From: an uncultured Chloroflexota bacterium
GTDB taxonomy: Bacteria; Chloroflexota; Dehalococcoidia; UBA2979
Length of the DNA stretch: 6,629 bases
Direction: 5' to 3'
Assembly: GCA_902827055.1 (NCBI GenBank)
Contig: CADEHD010000122.1
Span: 1-6,629, forward strand
Below, piece by piece: positions 1 to 5,449 of this stretch. Each line of letters begins with the position of its first letter. The first letter of the stretch is position 1. Both the position numbers and the translations under genes were made by a program. The notes under the pieces were generated by a model. The model was not told where the DNA came from. It saw nothing but the letters and a program-made list of their open reading frames with translations, and ran no database searches.

Positions 1-613
1 CGAGGGCGATGATCGCGAGCACAGGCGCGCTCGGGGGCGCCTCGAGCAATTGCGCAGCGCCGACCGTCGCCAACGCGCCCGCCAGCAGGCCGCCGAGCGC
101 GCCCTCCCAGGTCTTGCCCGGCGAGATGGTCGGGGCCATCTTGTGCCGCCCCATCAGCCTGCCGGTGGCGTAGGCGCCGGTGTCGGTGGCGAACGTAGCG
201 GCGAGGAGCACGACCAGCCACGCCTGGCCGTCGGTGAGGAGGCGCAGCAGCACGAAGTGCGCCCCGAGGACGCTCGGGTAGGTGGCGGCGACGAGCCACC
301 ACGTGGGGCGGTGCGCCTCGGGATCTGCGCCGGGCCGCAGCACGAGGTACAGCGCGATCGAGACCGCGGGGATGAGCGTGCCGACGTTGAACCACGCGAC
401 CCCTCGTGCGAGCGCCACGAGGAGGGCCGCGACGACTGCCGCCGAGAGGTGCGCGGTCAGTCCCCCCTCGGGGAGGGCGGCGCGCGCGACCTCGAACGCT
501 CCGATGGCGATGACGGCCGCGATGACGACACCGAAGGGCCGCTCGGGGACCCAGAGCAGGAGTCCGAGCAGGGGGAGGCCGACTGCCGCGACGGCAAGGC
601 GCTGCCTCAGCAC
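1..613 (-). CDS. cdsA: Phosphatidate cytidylyltransferase, C-terminus cut by window edge
   Basis: This integral membrane enzyme makes CDP-diacylglycerol from phosphatidate and CTP, the precursor of anionic phospholipids. 204 codons are visible from a GTG start. The protein is strongly hydrophobic, with membrane-like stretches near residues 6-22, 27-45, 55-70, 78-93, 105-126, 131-145 and 172-190. Residues 141-175 carry the family's conserved loop, with ATDTGAY, GR.MG and SPGKTWEG (164-171). The usual C-terminal CDP-alcohol signature lies beyond the left edge. The GTG was chosen because it is the first start after an in-frame TAG (the uppS stop, four codons upstream); no strong ribosome binding site is visible. 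It is the last visible gene of the rpsB-tsf-frr-uppS-cdsA run. The family call is confident from motif and context; the exact start is moderately sure. Confidence 0.93.
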   Translation of the reverse strand, partial: MLRQRLAVAAVGLPLLGLLLWVPERPFGVVIAAVIAIGAFEVARAALPEGGLTAHLSAAVVAALLVALARGVAWFNVGTLIPAVSIALYLVLRPGADPEAHRPTWWLVAATYPSVLGAHFVLLRLLTDGQAWLVVLLAATFATDTGAYATGRLMGRHKMAPTISPGKTWEGALGGLLAGALATVGAAQLLEAPPSAPVLAIIAL

Positions 614-622
614 GAGCGGTGC

Positions 623-1402
623 CTAGGCGTTGTCGCCGGCCTCGAGCTGGCGGTCGTCCGCGTCCTGGCCCGGCACCAGTCCGAATCGACGGCGCCGCTG
701 GCTGTACTCGAGCAGGGCGGCGTCGATATCGGCGGCACCGAAGTCCGGCCAGAGCGCGGCCGAGAAGTGGTACTCGGTGTACGCGGCCTGCCAGACCAGG
801 AAGTTGGAGAGGCGACGCTCGCCCCCGGTGCGGATGAGGAGGTCCGGCTCGGGGAGGCCGGCGGTTGCCAGCCGGCTCGCGATGGCATCCTCCGTGATGT
901 CCTCGGGACGCGCGCCCTCCGCGAACAGCAGCTGGACCGCGTGGACGATGTCGGCCCGCCCTCCGTAGTTGAAGGCCACGTTGAGCGTGATCCGGTCGTT
1001 GGCCTGGGTCTGCGCCACCGCGCGCCGCATCTTCGACTGCAAGGAGCGGGGCAGCCGGTCCACAGCGCCGATGTGTTGCAGTCGCACGCCCTGGCGGTCG
1101 AGTTCGCTGAGGTGGCGGTCGATGAACTCGCTGCCCAGGCGGAGGATGGCCTCTACCTCGGTGCGCGGCCGGCCCCAGTTCTCGGTGGAGAACGCGAAGA
1201 CCGTGAGCATGGGCACGCCGTGCGCCGTGAAACGTTCGATGACCGTGCGCAGGTTGTCCGCGCCCGCGCGGTGCCCTCGATGGCGGGGCAGCGCGCGCTG
1301 CTGCGCCCAGCGGCCGTTGCCGTCCATGATGATGGCGACGTGGGTGGGAAGCGGCGCGATCTCCGGCAGGGCGGGCGCGGCGAACTGCGGCTCGACGGCC
1401 AT
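623..1402 (-). CDS. uppS: Undecaprenyl diphosphate synthase (cis-prenyltransferase)
   Basis: This cytosolic enzyme adds isopentenyl diphosphate units in cis to farnesyl diphosphate to make the C55 carrier lipid for cell-wall polymers. At 259 aa it is a normal family length. All conserved regions are present: MDGNGRWA at 26-33 with the catalytic, Mg-binding Asp27; HRGH at 41-44; FAFSTENW at 69-76; FNYGGR at 144-149; DLLIRTGGE at 187-195; and RLSNFLVWQ followed by YTE and WPDF (197-221). The N-terminus has about 18 extra Pro/Ala-rich residues before the first strand. The ATG start is preceded by GAGG with 8-nt spacing. frr lies 33 nt upstream and cdsA starts 9 nt downstream, in the same reading frame. 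A plant- or archaeal-type long-chain cis-prenyltransferase is less likely given the short length and the cdsA neighbour. Confidence 0.97.
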   Translation of the reverse strand: MAVEPQFAAPALPEIAPLPTHVAIIMDGNGRWAQQRALPRHRGHRAGADNLRTVIERFTAHGVPMLTVFAFSTENWGRPRTEVEAILRLGSEFIDRHLSELDRQGVRLQHIGAVDRLPRSLQSKMRRAVAQTQANDRITLNVAFNYGGRADIVHAVQLLFAEGARPEDITEDAIASRLATAGLPEPDLLIRTGGERRLSNFLVWQAAYTEYHFSAALWPDFGAADIDAALLEYSQRRRRFGLVPGQDADDRQLEAGDNA

Positions 1403-1435
1403 CAGGCGGGCCTCGGGGAGGCCGTGTCCTGCCAG

Positions 1436-2008
1436 CTACACCTCAAGGAGCTCCTGCTCCTTCTGCTTCGCCAGCCCCTCGAGTTTGCCGATGTGGGCGG
1501 ACGAAAGCTTTTCGACCTGGTCCGAGGCGCGGCGCTCGTCGTCCTCGGCGAGGTCGCCATCGCGCTGGAGCTTGCGCAGCTCGTCGATGGCGTGGCGGCG
1601 CACGTTGCGGACGGCGACTCGTGCTTCCTCGGTGCGTGCGCTCACCAGCTTGACCAGGTCCTTGCGACGGGCCTCGGTCAGTGGCGGCACGGGCAGCCGG
1701 ATGATCGCGCCGTCCGTCGATGGGTTGATGCCGATGTCGCTGGTCTGGATCGCCTTCATGATCGCGTTGACGTTGCTCTTGTCCCACGGCTGGACCGTGA
1801 TCAGCGAGGCGTCAGGCGTCTGCAGGGTGGCGAGCTGGTTGAGGGGCATCGGCTGGCCGTACACCGTCACGTGGAGGTGCTCGACCAGCGACGTGCTCGC
1901 CCGCCCGGTGCGGACGGTGTCGAGCACGTGCTGGAAGGCGACGACGGCCTTCTCCATGCGGTCTTCGGCGTCCAGGAGGACGTCGTCCGAGGTGAGGTCA
2001 TCTGCCAC
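1436..2008 (-). CDS. frr: Ribosome recycling factor
   Basis: RRF works with EF-G to split the post-termination ribosome so that the subunits can start another round. At 190 aa it is close to the usual 185. Recognisable family blocks are RTGRAS (34-39), the VYGQPMPLNQLA stretch, QPWD, the SDIGINP..DG segment, IRLP.PPLTEARRKDLVKL, and the C-terminal EEARVAVRNVRR helix with an acidic, lysine-rich end. These form the three-helix bundle plus beta domain typical of the family. The start is GTG; AAGGAG six nt upstream supports it and there is no better ATG. In most bacteria the gene upstream would be pyrH; here tsf is the direct neighbour, 53 nt away. Confidence 0.97.
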   Translation of the reverse strand: MADDLTSDDVLLDAEDRMEKAVVAFQHVLDTVRTGRASTSLVEHLHVTVYGQPMPLNQLATLQTPDASLITVQPWDKSNVNAIMKAIQTSDIGINPSTDGAIIRLPVPPLTEARRKDLVKLVSARTEEARVAVRNVRRHAIDELRKLQRDGDLAEDDERRASDQVEKLSSAHIGKLEGLAKQKEQELLEV

Positions 2009-2014
2009 GGGTGG

Positions 2015-2020
2015 CTCCTT
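2015..2020 (-). promoter_or_regulatory. Ribosome binding site of frr
   Basis: AAGGAG with six nt to the GTG at 2008. This strong Shine-Dalgarno match settles the choice of a GTG start for frr. Confidence 0.8.
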
Positions 2021-2061
2021 CGCCGGAGCTCGTCTGCCTGCGGACGCCGCCCGCGGGCGGT

Positions 2062-2565
2062 CTAGCTGCCCCCGAGCTCGAAGCGGGAGAACCGGGCGAT
2101 GCGGACGTTCTCGCCCGTCTGGGCGATGGCGTCCTTGACCAGGTCCCCGATGGTCTTCGAGGAGTCCTTGATGAAGGTCTGGGCCAGCAGGGCGTGCTGG
2201 CTGCGGTCGCCGGGGGCGTCGCTCGGCACGTCCTGCACCTCGAGGGCGAGGGGGTTCATGGCCGCGACCTGCATCGCGACGTCGCGCGCGAGCGCCCGGA
2301 AGGTGTCCGTGCGCGCCACGAAGTCGGTCTCGCAGTTCACCTCGACGAGCGCGCCGATGCGGCCGCCGCCGTGGATGTACGACTCGACGATGCCCTGTGA
2401 GGTGGCGCGCTCGGCGCGCTTGGCCGCGGCTGCCGTCCCCTGCTCTCGCAGGATCTCGCGAGCCTTGGTGAAGTCGCCGCCGGCCTGCTCCAGGGCGCGC
2501 TTGCTGTCCATGACGCCGGCGCCGGTCTCCTCGCGGAGGCGCTTCACGTCGTCGGTGCTGACCAT
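2062..2565 (-). CDS. tsf: Elongation factor Ts, short form
   Basis: EF-Ts is the guanine-nucleotide exchange factor that regenerates EF-Tu-GTP. It is 167 aa, far shorter than the roughly 280 aa E. coli protein. The N-terminal UBA-like domain is clear (VKRLREETGAGVMDSKRAL from residue 7, through about 50). It is followed by a single core domain with the EF-Tu contact segment ETDFVAR (79-85), an F.KD..KTIGDLVKDAI block (131-147) and the terminal TGENVRIARFSRFELG. The second half of the core repeat and the dimerisation module of longer EF-Ts proteins are missing. The reading frame and both ends look intact, so this is a compact form like those I recall from Chloroflexota and Thermus, not a truncation. 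The ATG has GAGGAG six nt upstream (2572-2577). rpsB ends 42 nt upstream. Confidence 0.96.
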   Translation of the reverse strand: MVSTDDVKRLREETGAGVMDSKRALEQAGGDFTKAREILREQGTAAAAKRAERATSQGIVESYIHGGGRIGALVEVNCETDFVARTDTFRALARDVAMQVAAMNPLALEVQDVPSDAPGDRSQHALLAQTFIKDSSKTIGDLVKDAIAQTGENVRIARFSRFELGGS

Positions 2566-2607
2566 CCGATGCTCCTCGTGACTGTGCTGGGGTGTCGCGG
2601 GGTGGGG

Positions 2608-3432
2608 CTAGGAGGCGTCGCCAGCGGGCAGCGCGGCCTCGGCCGGTGCGGCGGCTGCCGCCTCCACCGGGGCCGGTGCCGCGGGCTCGGCAGCCGCGAC
2701 CGGCTCGCCCGCGCGCGCCTGGCGCGCGTACGCGTCGTCGACTTCGCCCTCGGCGCGGCCTTCCAGCGCCGCATCGGCGATGCGGCCGGTGATCAGCTGG
2801 ATCGCGCGGATGGCGTCATCGTTCGACGGGATCGGGAAGTCGATGTCATCCGGGTCGGCGTTGGTGTCGCACATCGCGATGATCGGGATGCCGAGGCGAC
2901 CACCCTCCATGACCGCGATCTGCTCTGCGGTCGGGTCGACGATGAAGAGCGCGCCGGGCAGTCGCGTCATCGCGCGCATGCCGCCGAAGGAGCGCTGCAG
3001 CCTCGCGAACTCCTTCTCGAGGATGAGGCGCTCGCGCTTCGGCAGGGCGAGCGTCTCGCCGGACTGGATGCGCTCCTCGAGGGCGATCATGTGCTGGATG
3101 CGGCGCGAGACGGTGCTCCAGTTGGTCAGGGTGCCGCCGAGCCAGCGGTTGTTGATGTAGGGCATGCCGGCGCGCTCCGCGGACTCCGCGACGATCGAGC
3201 GTGCCTGCTTCTTCGTGCCGATGAAGAGGATGGACTGGCCCGCCGAGGTGACATCGCGCACCTTCTGCAGCGCGCTGTCGAGGCGGCGCACAGTCTGCGC
3301 CAGGTCCAGGATGTGGATCCCGTTGCGCTCCGTGAAGATGAACGGGCGCATGTGGGGGTTCCAGCGACGGGTCTGATGCCCGAAGTGGACGCCAGCTTCG
3401 AGCATCTGGCGCATCGTGACGCCTGCGGCCAT
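2608..3432 (-). CDS. rpsB: 30S ribosomal protein S2 with Ala/Pro/Glu-rich tail
   Basis: S2 is a late-assembling protein on the solvent side of the small subunit that helps S1 bind. The protein is 274 aa, against about 240 in E. coli. The N-terminus VTMRQMLEAGVHFGHQTRRW (5-24), NGIHI.DL.QT, FIGTKKQA, NNRWLGGTLTNW, LPGALFIVDP and IPIIAMCDTNADPDDIDFPIPSNDDA are textbook S2 signatures. From about residue 227 the sequence turns into a low-complexity Ala/Pro/Glu tail of about 48 residues, probably disordered and exposed. I chose the ATG at 3432 because AGGAGG lies six nt upstream; a TTG six codons further upstream would start within two nt of that binding site. It is the first gene of the minus-strand operon leading into tsf. 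Confidence 0.97.
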   Translation of the reverse strand: MAAGVTMRQMLEAGVHFGHQTRRWNPHMRPFIFTERNGIHILDLAQTVRRLDSALQKVRDVTSAGQSILFIGTKKQARSIVAESAERAGMPYINNRWLGGTLTNWSTVSRRIQHMIALEERIQSGETLALPKRERLILEKEFARLQRSFGGMRAMTRLPGALFIVDPTAEQIAVMEGGRLGIPIIAMCDTNADPDDIDFPIPSNDDAIRAIQLITGRIADAALEGRAEGEVDDAYARQARAGEPVAAAEPAAPAPVEAAAAAPAEAALPAGDAS

Positions 3433-3438
3433 GGGAGT

Positions 3439-3444
3439 CCTCCT
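3439..3444 (-). promoter_or_regulatory. Ribosome binding site of rpsB
   Basis: A perfect AGGAGG with six nt to the ATG at 3432. It rules out the upstream in-frame TTG at 3450 as the rpsB start, because that start would run into the binding site itself. Confidence 0.85.
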
Positions 3445-3456
3445 ACACAATCATCT

Positions 3457-3568
3457 GGGACGCCTCGCGGCCCCACCCGTTGATCCCTCCGGCGGTGGAC
3501 CGAGGGTCGACGAGCACAGCGGGCCTGGGGGTGGTGCCCCGCAAGCCAGCCGTTCGGGCATGTGGCGT
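3457..3568 (-). promoter_or_regulatory. Possible structured 5' leader of rpsB mRNA
   Basis: If the proposed rpsB promoter is used, the transcript carries a leader of about 136 nt. Two hairpins can be drawn by eye. One lies at 3485-3506, with CCCTC pairing GAGGG, extended by GG/CC around a bulged G. The other lies at 3457-3474, where GGG-GCC pairs with GGC and CCC (a two-nt GT bulge between them) around a GCGA tetraloop, ending 13 nt before the Shine-Dalgarno. Leader RNAs that bind S2 and shut down rpsB-tsf are known in other bacteria. I infer a similar role only from position; stems this short arise easily in GC-rich DNA. Confidence 0.3.
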
Positions 3569-3574
3569 GGAGTC

Positions 3575-3604
3575 AGTATATGGGCGGGCCGCGCGCTCGG
3601 ACCA
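3575..3604 (-). promoter_or_regulatory. Candidate promoter for the rpsB operon
   Basis: On the minus strand TATACT (3580-3575) is a good -10 match and stands out in very GC-rich surroundings. Eighteen nt upstream, TGGTCC (3604-3599) is a weak -35. Transcription would begin near 3568, giving a leader of about 136 nt. The -35 zone overlaps that of the divergent fmdB promoter. Confidence 0.45.
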
Positions 3605-3625
3605 GCGCGCCGCTTGCGGTAGAAT
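3597..3625 (+). promoter_or_regulatory. Candidate promoter for the fmdB-dtd pair
   Basis: TAGAAT at 3620-3625 matches the sigma-70 -10 box at five of six positions. Seventeen nt upstream lies TCGGAC, a poor -35. Initiation would fall near 3632, about 90 nt before the GTG of the zinc-ribbon gene. It is back to back with the rpsB promoter, the two -10 boxes lying about 40 bp apart. Confidence 0.4.
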
Positions 3626-3646
3626 GCGCGTACTCATGTACCCGGC

Positions 3647-3664
3647 GCTTCGAGTGCTTCGAGT
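3647..3664 (+). repeat. Tandem 9-bp direct repeat in the fmdB leader
   Basis: GCTTCGAGT occurs twice, head to tail and without mismatch, between the candidate -10 box and the ribosome binding site of the zinc-ribbon gene. Translated in the fmdB frame it would read LRVLRV. It may be a slippage duplication; no function can be assigned. Confidence 0.6.
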
Positions 3665-3709
3665 CGCCACCTGCTCGGGCGCCGAGGCGCGATTGCAGAG
3701 CTTACGTTC

Positions 3710-3714
3710 GGAGG
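3710..3714 (+). promoter_or_regulatory. Ribosome binding site of the fmdB-type gene
   Basis: GGAGG with eight nt to the GTG at 3723. Together with the family's (M)PLY.Y N-terminus, it decides for this start against in-frame ATGs at 3636 and 3624. Confidence 0.7.
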
Positions 3715-3722
3715 GCTGCCAG

Positions 3723-4004
3723 GTGCCGCTGTACCAGTACGAGTGCACAAAGGGGCATAGCTACGAGAAGCAGCAGCCGTTTGGCTCGCCCGTGGAACAC
3801 CCCTGCGAGCACGCACGTTGTAAGGCGACCGCGAAGCGCGTCCTGATCCCGCCGCAGGTCCATTTCAAGGGCTCTGGCTGGTACAAGACGGACTCGCGCG
3901 GGTCCGGCTCGACCAGCCGGCGATCGTCGTCTTCTGCGGCGTCGGATGCCGATCCCGGCCCCAGCTCGGTGGGTGCCTCCACCTCGGACGACACGAGCGG
4001 GTAG
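3723..4004 (+). CDS. FmdB-type zinc-ribbon protein with atypical ligand spacing
   Basis: A small protein (93 aa) of the FmdB/CxxC_CxxC_SSSS family, often labelled as a regulator although its function is unsettled. It opens with (M)PLYQYEC, as family members do, and has the family's PPQVHFKGSGWYKTD segment (43-57) after the ribbon. The metal-binding pattern is altered. The first half reads C8-T-K-G-H12 in place of CxxCGH, so His12 may replace the second cysteine; the second half is C28-E-H-A-R-C33, two residues wider than CxxC. The last 35 residues are a Ser/Gly/Asp-rich, probably disordered tail, common in this family. GTG is preferred as start because of GGAGG upstream and the family N-terminus. 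In-frame ATGs at 3624 and 3636 would add 29-33 residues, but they lie at or just after the candidate -10 box. dtd follows 25 nt downstream. Confidence 0.85.
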   Translation: MPLYQYECTKGHSYEKQQPFGSPVEHPCEHARCKATAKRVLIPPQVHFKGSGWYKTDSRGSGSTSRRSSSSAASDADPGPSSVGASTSDDTSG

Positions 4005-4029
4005 CGCGCCGCTCGGCCTCGTTCCGCCC

Positions 4030-4494
4030 GTGCGTGCCGTGGTCCAGCGCGTCGAGTCTGCGCGTGTCACCGTCGGTGGCGCCGAGACCGGGGCGATTGG
4101 CCCCGGACTCCTGGTCTACCTCGGGATTGCCGACGGCGACGGTGCCGCCGAAGTCACGTGGCTCGCGCGGAAGCTCGTCGAGCTGCGCATCTTCGAGGAC
4201 GACACGGGACGGTTCGATCGCTCGCTTGCCGAGGCCGGCGGGGCTGTGCTTCTCGTGTCGCAGTTCACCCTGTACGCCGACACCCGCCGCGGGCGGCGTC
4301 CCTCGTTCACCGGGGCGGCGCGGCCCGAGGTCGCGGCTCCGCTGGTCGAAGCGGTGGCGCGGGCGCTCGCAGAGCTGGGGGCCCACGTCGAGGGCGGCCG
4401 CTTCGGGGCGCACATGCTCGTGGAGAGCGTGAATGACGGTCCCGTGACGATCGTCCTCGATAGCGCGGATCGCGAGCGGCCTCGAGGGGGCTAG
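4030..4494 (+). CDS. dtd: D-aminoacyl-tRNA deacylase
   Basis: DTD hydrolyses D-amino acids (and glycine mischarged on tRNA-Ala) from tRNA, as chiral proofreading in the cytosol. The protein is 154 aa, close to the usual 145-150. It begins (M)RAVVQRV and shows the family's IGPGLLVYLG, WLARK and LRIFED segments. It also has the active-site motif SQFTLYADTRRGRRPSFTGA (77-96, including catalytic-region Thr80) and the cross-subunit Gly-cisPro motif VNDGPVTI (134-141, Gly137-Pro138). The open frame extends upstream to 3946 inside fmdB, but the family start at GTG 4030 is clearly right. I see no Shine-Dalgarno before it, so translation may depend on reinitiation after the fmdB stop 25 nt upstream. 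A short charged tail follows the last conserved strand. Converges on the minus-strand nadC block. Confidence 0.96.
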   Translation: MRAVVQRVESARVTVGGAETGAIGPGLLVYLGIADGDGAAEVTWLARKLVELRIFEDDTGRFDRSLAEAGGAVLLVSQFTLYADTRRGRRPSFTGAARPEVAAPLVEAVARALAELGAHVEGGRFGAHMLVESVNDGPVTIVLDSADRERPRGG

Positions 4495-4551
4495 GCCGGG
4501 TCTGTGCCCTCCAGGTGCTGCGGCTCCGCCCGTTGTCTGCAAGCCGACGTC

Positions 4552-4887
4552 TCAGTGAGGCCGCTGCCGCTCCTGCAGGGCGAACAACACTGCTGTGATG
4601 GCCGCGATCCCGAGCAGTCCCGCCCCCCACCCGCTCCCCTGGGCGAAGCGCACGGTACCCATGGTGCCGAGGACCGCCGCAACCAGGAGCCATCCGCGAG
4701 GTGGTACTGCGAAGTAGTCGCGGATCGCTTGTGGCAGTGGCTCGGTGCCCCAGCGGCGGAACAGCGTGAAGCACATTGCCGCCGCCAGCACTCCATACCG
4801 GGGGCTCACTATGAAGGTGGCAGCCCATATCGCTGCAGCCAGAGCAAGGACTGTGAGCTGGAACCGTCGCCAGGGGTCCGCAGGCAC
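4552..4887 (-). CDS. Small predicted four-helix membrane protein, unknown function
   Basis: I do not recognise this protein of about 111 aa. From the GTG at 4887 it reads (M)PADPWRRFQL, then four hydrophobic stretches near residues 9-27, 30-44, 65-82 and 86-104, with an Arg/Trp-rich amphipathic loop between the second and third and a short basic end (QERQRPH). The positively charged N-terminus and loop suggest both termini lie inside. The start is a guess: the GTG sits 7 nt after the kinase stop, with no good Shine-Dalgarno; the open frame itself extends to 4998. Its codons are looser than its neighbours' (ATA, TAT, CAA, GCT, CCT, CCA), as for a weakly expressed or young gene. Same direction as, and probably co-transcribed with, HAD-nadC-kinase. 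It ends in TGA, unlike most genes here. Confidence 0.65.
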   Translation of the reverse strand: MPADPWRRFQLTVLALAAAIWAATFIVSPRYGVLAAAMCFTLFRRWGTEPLPQAIRDYFAVPPRGWLLVAAVLGTMGTVRFAQGSGWGAGLLGIAAITAVLFALQERQRPH

Positions 4888-4894
4888 TCGGGCG

Positions 4895-5449
4895 CTACCC
4901 CACAGGCGCAAGCAGCACCGCGTCACCGCGCGCGACGGCATCGAGCACTCGGTCCGCCGTGAGGGCCGCATTCGCGTCATCGGAGTTGTCGAGGACATAA
5001 CCGGGCAGCGTGCCGTCCGCGGCGGCCTGCGCCAGCTCCTCGTGGAGGGCGCGCGCCCGATCCGGGATGCTGGTGGCGCGCTCGCGGTCCCGAGCGAGCG
5101 TCACGTCGAGCCGCGGCAGCAGCGTCACGAGGTGCACGAACGCGGGGAGCCCGGTGAGGGCAGCGCGGTACCGGGCCGCCTCCTCCGGCAGGACGACGTC
5201 ATCGATGACCACGGCGTAGCGCATCGCGATCGACTCGCGTGCAATCGCGCTGGCGTTGCGCGTCGCGAGGAGCCGCTGCTCCTCGGTCTGGTGATCGCCC
5301 GCCCAGGGGTGGCGGTAGCCGGCCTTTACCCAGTGGCGCAGCGTGTCCACCTCGACGTGCAGCATGCGGTCGAAGCGCTCGCAGATGGCCTCGGCGACGG
5401 CGCTCTTGCCGGAGCCGGGTGGGCCGCTGAGGAGGATTACCTGGTGCAC
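4895..5449 (-). CDS. P-loop kinase / AAA-type ATPase, substrate unknown
   Basis: A 184-aa single-domain P-loop protein of the small-molecule or nucleic-acid kinase type. The Walker A motif GPPGSGKS is at 9-16, directly after the first strand VILLS. VDTLRHWV (34-41), at the end of the second strand, has an acidic residue where related kinases bind substrate or Mg. AVVIDDVVL (79-87) looks like the third core strand with a Walker B-like pair of aspartates. RDRERATSIPDRARALHEEL is a plausible arginine-bearing lid. Overall it resembles the loose group annotated as AAA_33, zeta toxin or chloramphenicol phosphotransferase-like, but no substrate can be read. Start GTG at 5449 shares one base with the nadC stop (TAGTG), with GAGG 7 nt upstream inside nadC, so translation is probably coupled to nadC. 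A gluconate- or shikimate-kinase identity is not supported by motifs. Confidence 0.85.
   Translation of the reverse strand: MHQVILLSGPPGSGKSAVAEAICERFDRMLHVEVDTLRHWVKAGYRHPWAGDHQTEEQRLLATRNASAIARESIAMRYAVVIDDVVLPEEAARYRAALTGLPAFVHLVTLLPRLDVTLARDRERATSIPDRARALHEELAQAAADGTLPGYVLDNSDDANAALTADRVLDAVARGDAVLLAPVG

Noticed and set aside
50..2065. A 671-codon open frame on the plus strand
   Set aside because: It lies antisense to cdsA, uppS and frr, whose proteins match known families end to end. Its translation is Arg/Gly/Asp-rich and shows no domain, as expected for a shadow frame in GC-rich DNA.
969..2138. A 389-codon plus-strand open frame
   Set aside because: It is antisense to uppS and frr, with a Ser/Arg-rich translation without recognisable motifs.
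2062..2565. tsf as a truncated pseudogene because of its short length
   Set aside because: The UBA domain, EF-Tu contact motif and family C-terminus are all present in one open frame with a strong ribosome binding site; short EF-Ts forms are normal in several phyla.
3466..3479. T-box-like sequence in the rpsB leader (minus strand CGGGTGGGGCCGCG)
   Set aside because: It matches the T-box core at most defined positions, but the key ACC is GCC. I see no stem I or specifier loop, and rpsB is not a known T-box target. Probably chance in GC-rich DNA.
4495..4551. Terminator between dtd and the convergent membrane gene
   Set aside because: Only short stems can be drawn (for example CGGCT with AGCCG over a long loop) and there is no T-run, so a Rho-independent terminator is not supported.
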